DNA of 49,663 bases. It comes from Planctomycetota bacterium (GTDB lineage: Bacteria > Planctomycetota > UBA1135 > GCA-002748355). The stretch spans positions 1-49,663 of the forward strand of contig JALSSW010000115.1 of assembly GCA_026984035.1 (NCBI GenBank). Direction: 5' to 3'. This document shows, piece by piece, positions 7,280 to 15,937 of this stretch. The position numbers were made by a program, and so were the translations under genes. Numbering within the stretch: position 1 is the first letter of the stretch; every line of letters starts with the position of its first letter. The notes under the pieces were generated by a model. That model saw nothing but the letters and a program-made list of their open reading frames with translations, ran no database searches and was not told where the DNA came from.

Positions 7280-9841
7280 TTACTTTTTTCCCGAGGTTTG
7301 CAAGAGGTGCAAAAAACGCTTCTCTACCTGTTCCTTTTGGCTTTTGCCCGAAGGCCCTTTCCAAAATGCCTCCGAAACCCCAGTGATATCTAAACTTCCG
7401 AACTGAGAACGCAATTGCACCCCCTTTTGGTAAAGATGGCGAAGGCCCCCAAGTTGGAGAATATCCAAGAGATCGCGCTTTTCTCCCGTGGATCGAAACA
7501 ATCCAAATCGAACCTGGACCACATAACGGACCTGGGCCAAATACAGGGGGATATCCCCCATACGGAGGGCAGCTCGGGTCAAAGCCAGGCGAAATTTCGT
7601 ATTGTGAGGAAAGCGACGGACCAAAGGCTTCAAATAAGAAACAGCTGCTGCATCCTTCCCAAGGCTGTATTCGATGCGGGCCAGGGCGAACAAGACCATG
7701 GCATCCTGGGGGCTATGCTTTTGGAGGGCGAGGAGAAGGGAGCGCGCCCTGACTGGATCGACAAGGGCGAGGGCGCGAGCCCTGAGGACTTGCCAACGAC
7801 GCTCCTTCTGGACCTTGGGGCCCATTTTGTGAAGCACCTGGAGGGCCTTCTGGTCATCCGAAAGCTCGATCGCAATCTCCGCCAAGTCCAGTTGGAGATC
7901 CTCAAGGCCGGGGAAAAGCGAGATGGCCCGCTGCAGGCGTTGGAGGGCGAGAGCCAATCTCCCATCCTCCTTGTAAATCTGCGCCAAGGCTACATCCAAA
8001 AAGGGTAGCTCCCATCCGCGATGGTCCAAAACGCGCCAGGAATCCTCGCAAACCTCCCAGGCCCCCCCGAGGAAACCCAACAAGCCCCAGACTCTTGCAT
8101 GCTTTAGAGAGAGAGGATCTAAATTCAGCGCTTCTCCGAGGTCCCGAGGTTTCTCAGGAGTCAAATTGAGCCTCATGGGCATGAAGCGGGGGAGCTTTCC
8201 CAGCGTCTTTTTAGAGGGGAAACGGGAGGGAAAAAGGGAGGCTCGGACAAGAGAGTTTACGACAATGGGATGGAGGTTTCCCAAGGCGGGGTATCGGGCC
8301 ATGAGTTTTTTGGGCGTTGCCTTCTTTCGGGAGAACTCAGGTAAATGGAAAACCAAGTCCAAAGCCTGGCGTTCCACCTCCAAGGTCTTGGTCTTTTGGT
8401 AGGACATCGCCTGTGCATACAGGGTAAGCGCCTTGCGCCGCTGTTCCTGTGCCCTGGCAAACTGGGCGGGAGATATCTTTTTGCGGACCAGGTCCAACCA
8501 GGTGGCCTTCCGGACCTCAGGCAGAAGAAGCTTGAGGTGGGCCTGGTGGCGGAGGGCGGTCGAACGCTGGAGACGAGCCTTGCGCCCCTCTTCTTGAAAG
8601 CGCTTGAGCTGGAAAACTCCGAGCACCAAGATGGCTCCCAGACTGCCAGCGACGACCAGAGGACGGTTACGACGAAGAACACGGCCGGCCCTCCGAGCCA
8701 GGCTGGGCCTGCGCGCTTTGATGGGCTCCAGATGGAGAACCCGCTCCAGGTCCTCACCGAAGTCCGAAGCACTCTGGTAGCGCAAAGAGGGATCGGGGTC
8801 CATGGCCTTCTCCAGAACCACCTCTAGATCCCTCGGAAGATGAGAAGCAACCGCCCGTAAGCGACGGAGTCCTGTCCTTCCATTTCTCAGCTCTGGGTGG
8901 GAGGATTTGGCCCTCCGATAGGGAAGGGAACCTGTCAAGACCTCGAAAAGGGTCACGCCCAAGGCAAAGAGGTCCGCACGGTGATCCACGTTGGCTCCCC
9001 CACGGCTCTTTTTTCCCTCAGCCCCCCCTTCATCCGCCTCCGCCCGCAGCTGCTCGGGGGCCGCATACAGGGGAGTCCCCACAAACCCACCGGACAAAGA
9101 AAGGGAAGAGTCCTCACTTCGGGCCAAGCCGAAATCCGCCAAAAGGGCCTTTCCGTCCCTGCGGATCAGGATATTTCCAGGCTTCACATCGCGGTGAACG
9201 ATTCCTGCCTCATGGACCTTTTGGAGAGCCCCCGCAATGGAAATCCCGACCTGGAGCCAAAACTGCAAGGGAGTTTTGACGCCAAGGACACACTCCTCCA
9301 CTCCGAGGATCCCGGCGAGCTCCCTGAGGCTGAGTTTTTGAGGAGAAAGGCCCTGCTCGCGCATGCGTTTCAGGATTTGCCTTAGACTTCGGCCTTCGAT
9401 CCAGTCCATGGCATAGGCGAGGATCCCATCCTCCTCGAACACGTCGTGAACGGCAACGACATGATCGTCTCGCAGGCGGGCAAGGGCCTTAGCCTCCGCC
9501 CAAAAACGTTTCCGACTGCGGCGGGAGAGAGCCAAGGAAGGGGCCAGCACTTTGAGCGCAACTCGGCGCGCAAGACCTTCCTGCTCGGCGAGGTAAACGG
9601 TTCCCATTCCCCCCCGGCCGATCTCCTCCAGAATCCGATAGCCCGCAATTTCAGGCAAAGGGCTTGTGGATCCATCGGGGAGAACTTCATCCAGGATTTC
9701 CGAGGTGAGACGGACTCTCAAAGCCTCAGAGGGATCCAGTCTTTTGAGGGTTTCAGGATCTACATGTTTCCCCTGAAAGCGCGCCTCCAGGATCCGGTCG
9801 AAGGCATCGTAGAGGCTCTCCGAAGAATCCGACCCGCTCAC
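7280..9841 (-). CDS. Membrane Ser/Thr protein kinase with C-terminal TPR-like region
   Basis: This 853-residue protein is a Hanks-type kinase. Residues about 68-370 hold the full catalytic set: glycine loop GRGGMG (75-80), Lys97 in VALKVL, HRDVKPGN (216-223), DFG (236-238) and APEQ (261-264). An extra segment of about 30 residues (160-190) interrupts the domain before the catalytic loop. A single membrane span (394-411) follows, then about 440 residues of helical repeats that look like TPRs, presumably extracytoplasmic. The start is a GTG at 9841, overlapping the sigma-factor stop as GTGA, with AGGAG just upstream. ECF sigma factors next to such kinases are common in planctomycetes, where the kinase is thought to control the sigma factor; that link is inferred here. 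Confidence 0.93.
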   Translation of the reverse strand: MSGSDSSESLYDAFDRILEARFQGKHVDPETLKRLDPSEALRVRLTSEILDEVLPDGSTSPLPEIAGYRILEEIGRGGMGTVYLAEQEGLARRVALKVLAPSLALSRRSRKRFWAEAKALARLRDDHVVAVHDVFEEDGILAYAMDWIEGRSLRQILKRMREQGLSPQKLSLRELAGILGVEECVLGVKTPLQFWLQVGISIAGALQKVHEAGIVHRDVKPGNILIRRDGKALLADFGLARSEDSSLSLSGGFVGTPLYAAPEQLRAEADEGGAEGKKSRGGANVDHRADLFALGVTLFEVLTGSLPYRRAKSSHPELRNGRTGLRRLRAVASHLPRDLEVVLEKAMDPDPSLRYQSASDFGEDLERVLHLEPIKARRPSLARRAGRVLRRNRPLVVAGSLGAILVLGVFQLKRFQEEGRKARLQRSTALRHQAHLKLLLPEVRKATWLDLVRKKISPAQFARAQEQRRKALTLYAQAMSYQKTKTLEVERQALDLVFHLPEFSRKKATPKKLMARYPALGNLHPIVVNSLVRASLFPSRFPSKKTLGKLPRFMPMRLNLTPEKPRDLGEALNLDPLSLKHARVWGLLGFLGGAWEVCEDSWRVLDHRGWELPFLDVALAQIYKEDGRLALALQRLQRAISLFPGLEDLQLDLAEIAIELSDDQKALQVLHKMGPKVQKERRWQVLRARALALVDPVRARSLLLALQKHSPQDAMVLFALARIEYSLGKDAAAVSYLKPLVRRFPHNTKFRLALTRAALRMGDIPLYLAQVRYVVQVRFGLFRSTGEKRDLLDILQLGGLRHLYQKGVQLRSQFGSLDITGVSEAFWKGPSGKSQKEQVEKRFLHLLQTSGKK

Positions 9842-10476
9842 TCCTGTTCCCTCCTTTCCTTCGGAATTTGGCTGAGAACCTCGCTGAGAGCCTCTCGATA
9901 GAGTTCCGCCCCCAGGTAAACCCGCTTCTTTGCAGTCGCGAGGGAAACCCCCAGACCTTTTGCAACTTCCTTGAGTTCCAATTGCTCGAAGAGCCTGAGT
10001 CTTAAGGCCTCTTCATATTCCTTGGGCAGGCGTTGCAAGGCCTTTTCCATCGAGAGCCTGCGCTCACGCAGGGACAAAATCCGGCTTGGGGTTTCGGACA
10101 GAGGGGGAAGGGGATCCGAAGCCCTCACTCCCTCTTCCGCACCTTCTTGGAGAAACGAGAGGGACTTGGGAAGCTTTCCTCCTCCGCGTTTCAAGGCCTT
10201 GAGTTGGGTCACAGCCTCCCGCACGCGATTGCGGGCGATCCCCAGAATCCAGCGGCGATAGGCCGCAAGCCCCCGCCACTGATGCTGGGACCCATCCCGC
10301 CAAGCATAAAAAAGGGTCTCCTGCCAAAGGTCCTCCGGGCTGCAGTGCTGGCGCAACTTAGGCCCCATCCAGGAGGAGATCACAACCAGGATGGCTTCTA
10401 CGGCGAGGTTTTGCAGGAGCCCGGGCCAGGCCTCGGGGTCCAGATGGGGCTGACATTTTGCGTCGCTGGTCGCCAT
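9838..10476 (-). CDS. ECF-type RNA polymerase sigma factor (sigma-70 family)
   Basis: The 212-residue product has both sigma domains. Region 2 spans PEDLWQETLFYAWRD and YRRWILGIARNRVREAV (about residues 47-88) and would bind the -10 element and core polymerase. Region 4 lies near residues 148-195 (LPKEYEEALRLRLFEQL, then a helix-turn-helix LKEVAKGLGVSLATAKKRV) and would read the -35. The linker between them is longer than usual and Pro/Ser/Gly-rich. No anti-sigma factor gene is adjacent; instead the gene overlaps the following kinase gene by 4 bases (GTGA), suggesting translational coupling and control through phosphorylation. It is divergent from the dCTP deaminase gene, with 83 bp between them. 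Confidence 0.88.
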   Translation of the reverse strand: MATSDAKCQPHLDPEAWPGLLQNLAVEAILVVISSWMGPKLRQHCSPEDLWQETLFYAWRDGSQHQWRGLAAYRRWILGIARNRVREAVTQLKALKRGGGKLPKSLSFLQEGAEEGVRASDPLPPLSETPSRILSLRERRLSMEKALQRLPKEYEEALRLRLFEQLELKEVAKGLGVSLATAKKRVYLGAELYREALSEVLSQIPKERREQE

Positions 10477-10559
10477 AGACCCTCAATCTTGACCCCCAAG
10501 GCTTCCCCTCACAAGATCCCAAAGGTTTCCCTCCCTTTCTGCGGGTATAGTTCCCCCCC

Positions 10560-11654
10560 ATGTCCGAGCAAGGAATCCTCGTCCGTCAACAGATTCAGGC
10601 CCTGATCCAAGAGGAGGCCATCCGAGCCCCCCATGCGATCGAGGCCTCCCAGATCCAACCGGCTTCCCTCGATCTTCGCCTGGGAACCCACTGCCATCGG
10701 ATCCGCACAGGCTTTCTTCCCGAGCGCTGCACAGTGGCGGAACGCCTCGAAGAACTCACCCTCTTCCGCTTTGAGTTGGGGGAAGGCGCGGTCCTCGAAC
10801 GGGGGCATTGCTACCTCATTCCCCTCCTCGAAGAACTCACTCTCCCTGCCGACCTCCACGCTCAGAGCAACCCCAAGTCCTCCACCGGCCGGCTCGACAT
10901 CTTCACCCGCCTGCTCGCGGACCACACCGACCGCTTCGAAACGGTCCCAAAGGGCTACCGAGGCCCCCTCTACCTCGAAGTCGTCCCCCGCTCCTTTTCG
11001 ATACGCCTGAGAACAGGCCTCTCCCTGAACCAGCTCCGCTTCGCCCGGGGCCAAGCCCGCATCGAAGGGGAGCAGCTCTTTCGCCTCCACCAGGAATCGC
11101 CCCTCCTCTTCGACGACCAGGGCAAGGTCATCCCCATCCAGCGAGACAGCGTGGGCAGCGGCCTCACCATGGGCATCGCCCTCGCCCCCGACCGCGAGAT
11201 CGGCGAGACCATCGGATGGCGGGCACGGCGCTACACCGAAGTCCTCGACCTTTCCAAAGAGAAGGCCCACAACCCCCTCGATTTCTTCGAACCCATCCTT
11301 GCCCCCAAAGGTGGCCGCCTCATCGTCGAACCCGAGGAGTTTTACATCTTCGCCAGCAAAGAAAGAGTTCGTGTCCCTTCACATCTCGCCGCCGTCATGG
11401 CCCCCTACGATGTCGGCATCGGCGAACTTCGGACCAACTACGCAGGCTTCTTCGACAACGGCTTCGGTGAACCTCAAGGCACCCGCGCCGTCCTCGAGGT
11501 CCGCCCCCATGACGTTCCTTTTCTTGTCGAAGACGGCCAAGCGTTTTTCAAGCTCGAGTTCTTCCATTGCCTCGAGGTCCCAAACCAACTTTATGGAGCA
11601 GGCGGCTCCCACTATCAGGGCCAAGCCCTCAAACTCTCGAAACACTTTTTCTAA
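10560..11654 (+). CDS. dcd: 2'-deoxycytidine 5'-triphosphate deaminase, two-domain type
   Basis: The 364-residue product matches the long dCTP deaminase family, about twice the length of ordinary Dcd, made of two dUTPase-fold halves. The first half has IQPASLDLRLG (32-42) and SNPKSSTGRLDIFTR (103-117), the family's nucleotide-binding and catalytic segment. The second half has MAPYDVGIGELRTNYAGFFD and GTRAVLEVRPHDVPF blocks resembling the Dcd C-terminal site. The enzyme would make dUTP from dCTP for thymidylate synthesis. The ATG at 10560 has no clear ribosome site. The gene is divergent from the sigma-factor operon and stands alone on the plus strand. Its codon use is strongly C-rich at third positions. 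Confidence 0.88.
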   Translation: MSEQGILVRQQIQALIQEEAIRAPHAIEASQIQPASLDLRLGTHCHRIRTGFLPERCTVAERLEELTLFRFELGEGAVLERGHCYLIPLLEELTLPADLHAQSNPKSSTGRLDIFTRLLADHTDRFETVPKGYRGPLYLEVVPRSFSIRLRTGLSLNQLRFARGQARIEGEQLFRLHQESPLLFDDQGKVIPIQRDSVGSGLTMGIALAPDREIGETIGWRARRYTEVLDLSKEKAHNPLDFFEPILAPKGGRLIVEPEEFYIFASKERVRVPSHLAAVMAPYDVGIGELRTNYAGFFDNGFGEPQGTRAVLEVRPHDVPFLVEDGQAFFKLEFFHCLEVPNQLYGAGGSHYQGQALKLSKHFF

Positions 11655-11689
11655 GCCCCAGGAGGCCCAGGATCGATCCGGGAACCTTC

Positions 11690-11937
11690 TTATTTTGGCA
11701 AACCAAAGGATTGATTGGAAAAAGGATTGCTTTGGGGAATCCGAACCCGGTTAAAGGCGAAGTGCGTCGCCTCATGACAGGCATTGCAGGAGCTGGTCAG
11801 GGCTTGAAATGCCTCATCTGGATCAAGGTCATGATCTCGCCGAGACCGGGAGTATAAGCGCCTCCTTCCTGCCGACCGCAGGAATTCAGAAAAACCACCA
11901 AGAAAAGTGATGGGAAAAGGCAAAGGCAGCATGCCAA
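11690..11937 (-). pseudogene. Remnant of a cytochrome c-like lipoprotein gene with an internal out-of-frame deletion
   Basis: Two frames together give the two ends of one family. From a TTG at 11937 one frame encodes a lipoprotein signal (hydrophobic run ending VVFLNSC), then GGAYTPGLGEIMTLIQMRHFK and a stop. PGLGE-M---QMRH is the typical N-terminal block of a small c-type cytochrome-like family. A second frame encodes EAFQALTSSCNACHEATHFAF and ends NPFSNQSF, the family's C-terminal block, with the haem motif CNACH at 11774-11788. The roughly 70 residues expected between them are missing and the frames do not match. The second frame alone has an ATG at 11932, but its start would read nonsense relative to the family. 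It follows uvrC by 11 bp on the same strand. I judge it dead. Confidence 0.72.
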
Positions 11938-11948
11938 TCGCTTACAAA

Positions 11949-13775
11949 TCATGAAGAAGCCTTTTTCAGAGACTCGTACAGACTAGCCGCCAAGGCGGTT
12001 GGGAGACAGTGGCTTCCCTGGATCTCCTCGAGACTGGCGCGGCGGAGGGCTTCGAGGCTTCCAAAGTGCCGAAGGAGGGCCTTGCGACGCTTGGGACCGA
12101 TGCCGGGGATGCTGTCCAGTTCGCTGGTCAGAGAGGAGCGGAGCTTGCGGTGGTAGGTGATGGCGAAGCGGTGGGCTTCGTCGCGGATCCGGGTGAGGAG
12201 GAGGAAGGGGGGCGTCCCGGGTTTGAGGGGAATGGGATCGGATTTGCCGGGAAGAAAAAGGCGTTCGCCGCTGCGTTCGCCTCGGCGCTCCTTGTCCTTG
12301 GCGATGCCGACGAGGGGGATTTCGCTGGGGTCGAGGCCGCATTCTTTGATGCCCTCCAAGGCGGAGGTGAGCTGGCCCTTGCCGCCGTCGATCAGGAGGA
12401 GGTCGGGCAGGTCTTCGTCCTCGCGCTCGAGGCAGAGGCGAAGGCTTCGAGCGACCGCTTGGGCCATGGAGGCAAAGTCTTCGCGAGCGGCGCTGCCACG
12501 GATTTTGAAGCGGCGGTAGCCTCCCCTCTTGGGAGCTCCGCCTTCGAAGCACACGCGGGAGGCAACCGTGTCCCGGCCTTGGGTGGTCGAAACGTCGAGG
12601 CAATGAATTCGAAACAAGTTATGGGGAAGACCGAGAAGGCCTGCCACCTCATCGAGTTCGCGCATCGCGCGATCTTTGGCACTGCCTCCTGCCTCAAGGC
12701 AGAGGCGGGCGTTTTCTCCGGCAAGCTCAACGATGCGCCGCCGATCTCCTCGTTTGGGGACGATCAAGGCCGTACGACGTCCCCTCTTCTTTCGCAGCCA
12801 GGCTTCGAGGTCCTCCCGTTCAGGCACCTCGAAGGGCAAAAGAATCTCCCGTGGGACATAGCGATCTCCGGCGAAGGCCCGCAGCAAAAAGTTGTGGAGC
12901 ACTTCGCTCGGCGGGAGCTGCGTTTCGAACTCGTGGACCTTACTTCCTTCGAGCTTGCCTTCGCGATAGAGGAAATGGACGACCAGGCAGCGTGTCCCGA
13001 GGGCATGCAGGCCGAGCACGTCGCGATCCGCCCGGCCGTCATCCACGCGCTGCCTCTCGGTGATCAGAGAAAGGGCTTTTAAATGCTCCTTGCAGGTCGC
13101 GGCCTCTTCGAAACGCAGCTCTTCGGCAGCCTTCCGCATCCGATTCTCGAGGTCCTGCACCAGGTCGCCTGAACGCCCTTCGAGAATGCGAATCGCCCGA
13201 TGCACCAGGACCATATAATCCTCACGGCTGATCTCGCCGACGCAGGGGGCAGGGCAACGGCCGATCTGGGCCTTGAGGCAGGGGCGGGTGCGACCCTGAA
13301 AGACTCCATCGCTGCAATCGCGCATGGGGGTCACGCGATGCAAAATCCGGAGTGTCCGGCGGATGGCCCCTGCCGAGGCAAAAGGACCAATGTAGCGCGC
13401 CTTGTCGCTGCGCCGCCGCCGGACAAAGCGAAACCAAGGCCAAGGCTCCTCCAGGTCGATGCGCAGCATCAGGTAGGCCTTGTCGTCCTTCAGCTTGAGG
13501 TTGTGCTTGGGCCGAAACTTTTTGATCAAGGTGTTTTCGAGGAGGAGGGCTTCTTGAGCCGTGTTCGTCGCGACGAAGTCGAGGTCTCTCGCTTCGTTCT
13601 CCAGAAAGCGAATCGAGATCCGCCCATCCCCCCCCGGCCTCAGGTAGGAGGCAACCCGCTTGCGCAGGGAACCGGCCTTGCCGACATAGAGCACCCGACC
13701 CTTGCCATCCTTAAACAGATAGCAGCCGGGACTGTCCGGGAGGCGCCGGGCCTTTTCTTGGACCTTTTCATGCAT
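11949..13775 (-). CDS. uvrC: Excinuclease ABC subunit C
   Basis: UvrC makes both incisions in nucleotide excision repair. The 608-residue product has the full layout: a GIY-YIG nuclease domain (GCYLFKDGKGRVLYVGK, 17-33), a UVR motif (FEEAATCKEHLKAL, about 219-232) for UvrB contact, the RNase H-like second nuclease with DLLLIDGGKGQL (about residue 455-466), and C-terminal helix-hairpin-helix motifs (DSIPGIGPKRRKALLRHFG). Length is normal. It begins only 2 bp after the uvrB stop, so uvrB-uvrC is one transcription unit. Confidence 0.97.
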   Translation of the reverse strand: MHEKVQEKARRLPDSPGCYLFKDGKGRVLYVGKAGSLRKRVASYLRPGGDGRISIRFLENEARDLDFVATNTAQEALLLENTLIKKFRPKHNLKLKDDKAYLMLRIDLEEPWPWFRFVRRRRSDKARYIGPFASAGAIRRTLRILHRVTPMRDCSDGVFQGRTRPCLKAQIGRCPAPCVGEISREDYMVLVHRAIRILEGRSGDLVQDLENRMRKAAEELRFEEAATCKEHLKALSLITERQRVDDGRADRDVLGLHALGTRCLVVHFLYREGKLEGSKVHEFETQLPPSEVLHNFLLRAFAGDRYVPREILLPFEVPEREDLEAWLRKKRGRRTALIVPKRGDRRRIVELAGENARLCLEAGGSAKDRAMRELDEVAGLLGLPHNLFRIHCLDVSTTQGRDTVASRVCFEGGAPKRGGYRRFKIRGSAAREDFASMAQAVARSLRLCLEREDEDLPDLLLIDGGKGQLTSALEGIKECGLDPSEIPLVGIAKDKERRGERSGERLFLPGKSDPIPLKPGTPPFLLLTRIRDEAHRFAITYHRKLRSSLTSELDSIPGIGPKRRKALLRHFGSLEALRRASLEEIQGSHCLPTALAASLYESLKKASS

Positions 13776-13777
13776 GC

Positions 13778-15796
13778 TTATCGGAATTTAAGATCCATCT
13801 CTTCGAGGCGGAAGAGTTCATCTCGAAGCCGCGCCGCCTCCTCGAATTCGAGCGCCCGTGCCGCTTCCCCCATTCGCTCCCGAAGCGACTCCAGATGCTT
13901 TTGCAGCTCCTTCTTATTTCCGAAGATCTCTTTCTCCTCGGCCACAAGCGAGAACTCCTCCGCCCGGGCAGCTTCTTCCTCATCTCCGATCAATTCCTTG
14001 ATCCGACTGATAATGGTTTTGGGCGTGATCCCATGCTCTTCGTTATAGGCCAGTTGCTTTGCCCGCCTCCGCTCCATCTCGGAGATGGCCTGCTCCATGC
14101 TCCCGGTGACCCGATCGGCATACAGCAGAACCCGGCCCTCCACATTTCGGGCGGCCCGCCCACTGGTTTGGATCAACGAAGTCCGAGAACGCAAAAACCC
14201 TTCCTTGTCTGCGTCCAAGACCGCGACAAGGGCCACCTCAGGGAGATCCAAGCCCTCACGCAACAGGTTGATCCCCACCAAGCAATCGAAGGTTCCCATC
14301 CTCAGGTCCCGCAGAATGGCCACCCGTTCGAGGGCGTCAATGTCCGAATGCAGGTAACGCACCTTGACCCCGACCTCCTGGTAATACTCGGTCAGTTCCT
14401 CGGCCATGCGCTTGGTCAGAGTTGTGATCAGGGTCCGATATCCCGCTTCGGTCGTTTTGCGCACCTCCCCCAACAGATCCTCCACCTGCCGCCGCGCAGG
14501 CCGGATCTCAATCACGGGATCCACAAGCCCCGTGGGCCGGATGACCTGCTCCACAAACTCCCCTCCCGTCCGCTTCAACTCGTAGGGTCCGGGAGTCGCC
14601 GAGAGGTAAATCGTCGGTCCCACAACCTTTTCAAATTCCTCGAAGCGCAAGGGCCGATTGTCGATGGCAGAGGGGAGGCGGAAGCCATAGTCGATGAGGG
14701 TTGACTTGCGAGAGTGATCCCCGCGATACATGGCGCCGATCTGCGGCACCATGACATGGCTCTCATCCAAGAAAGTCAGAAAATCACTGGGGAAATAATT
14801 GATCAGAGTGGCGGGGGGTTCGCCCGGCTCCCTTCCATCGAGATGCCGGGAATAGTTTTCGATGCCGGAACAAAAGCCCGTCTCTTTCAGGATTTCGAGA
14901 TCGTAGCGGGTGCGCTGCTCCAGGCGTTGCGCTTCGAGGAGCTTGCCCCTGTTCTTGAGAAGGACGAGATGGGGCTCCAGCTCCTCCTCGATCGCTTCGA
15001 TTGCTCGAGCCAGCCGCTCCTCCGGAGTCACGTAGTGGGAGACGGGAAAGATCCGCACCTTTTCCACTTCTCCAAAAACCTCTCCGGTCAGGGGATCCAC
15101 CTCGAACAGACTCTCGATCTCATCTCCGAAGAATTCCACGCGGATAGCCCGGCTCTCTTCGTAGCCAGGAAAAATCTCGACCACGTCACCCCGCACGCGA
15201 AACGAGGAGCGGACAAAATCCAACATCGCTCGCTTGTATTGGATTTGGGCCAAAGCCCGAAGGAGATCGTCCCGTTCGATCTCCTGACCTTTCTCCAGGG
15301 GAACCGCCATCTCGGAATAGGCCTCGGGCGAACCTAGGCCATAGATGCACGAAACCGAGGCGACAATGATGACATCTCTCCGGGTCAGTAAGGAGGCTGT
15401 CGCTGCATTGCGGAGCCTCTCAATGCGATCGTTGATGGAAGCGTCCTTTTCGATATAGGTGTCGGTGTTAGGGATGTAGGCTTCGGGCTGGTAGTAGTCG
15501 TAATAGGAGATGAAGTATTCAACCGCATTTTCGGGGAACAGTTCTTTGAACTCGCTGTAGAGCTGGGCTGCCAGGGTCTTGTTGGGAGCCATAACAAGGG
15601 TCGGTCGGCCCAGGCGCTCGATCACCTGGGCCATGGTGAAGGTCTTACCCGAGCCCGTGACCCCGAGGAGAACCTGCGCATCCTTGCCTTCTCGGAGGCC
15701 CCGTACCAGGGATTCGATGGCTTCCGGCTGATCCCCTGCGGGGGCGTGGGGGGCCACGAGCCGGAAGGGCCGTTCTCCTTCTCGGATGATTGTCAT
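13778..15796 (-). CDS. uvrB: Excinuclease ABC subunit B
   Basis: UvrB is the damage-verifying helicase of nucleotide excision repair. In the 672-residue form, GVTGSGKT (45-52) is Walker A, the Tyr-rich beta-hairpin [12 protein letters not shown] follows near residue 92, DESH supplies the Walker B/DEAD-like site, the helicase C-terminal half contains [19 protein letters not shown], and a UVR motif ([19 protein letters not shown]) closes the protein. I chose the ATG at 15796 ([11 protein letters not shown]) because family alignments begin there; a longer frame goes back to 15847 but adds unrelated residues. GGAGG lies about 16 bases before this ATG, farther than usual. An 8-bp palindrome GAACGTTC directly abuts the start. 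Confidence 0.97.
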   Translation of the reverse strand: MTIIREGERPFRLVAPHAPAGDQPEAIESLVRGLREGKDAQVLLGVTGSGKTFTMAQVIERLGRPTLVMAPNKTLAAQLYSEFKELFPENAVEYFISYYDYYQPEAYIPNTDTYIEKDASINDRIERLRNAATASLLTRRDVIIVASVSCIYGLGSPEAYSEMAVPLEKGQEIERDDLLRALAQIQYKRAMLDFVRSSFRVRGDVVEIFPGYEESRAIRVEFFGDEIESLFEVDPLTGEVFGEVEKVRIFPVSHYVTPEERLARAIEAIEEELEPHLVLLKNRGKLLEAQRLEQRTRYDLEILKETGFCSGIENYSRHLDGREPGEPPATLINYFPSDFLTFLDESHVMVPQIGAMYRGDHSRKSTLIDYGFRLPSAIDNRPLRFEEFEKVVGPTIYLSATPGPYELKRTGGEFVEQVIRPTGLVDPVIEIRPARRQVEDLLGEVRKTTEAGYRTLITTLTKRMAEELTEYYQEVGVKVRYLHSDIDALERVAILRDLRMGTFDCLVGINLLREGLDLPEVALVAVLDADKEGFLRSRTSLIQTSGRAARNVEGRVLLYADRVTGSMEQAISEMERRRAKQLAYNEEHGITPKTIISRIKELIGDEEEAARAEEFSLVAEEKEIFGNKKELQKHLESLRERMGEAARALEFEEAARLRDELFRLEEMDLKFR

Positions 15797-15937
15797 GAAC
15801 GTTCTTTGCAAGCCTCCGTTGGAACTCGAATTACAAGGTTTTCCCAAGGCCGGAGAGAGCGTATCCTATGAAGACTGCCTCCCGGTCCCGCCGGCTCGCG
15901 CATCCCCCCTCGAGCCCTTCCCTTTCAAGGAGATCTT

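Noticed and set aside
10509..11270. A 253-codon minus-strand frame opposite the dCTP deaminase gene
   Set aside because: It mirrors the C-rich third positions of a clearly coding plus-strand gene; composition is Glu/Gly/Ala-rich with no motif.
12009..13082. A 357-codon plus-strand frame opposite uvrC
   Set aside because: Antisense shadow of uvrC, with no family match.
15797..15804. GAACGTTC next to the uvrB start as a LexA box
   Set aside because: It is short, it does not match the palindrome before ruvB, and the LexA site of this group is not known to me.
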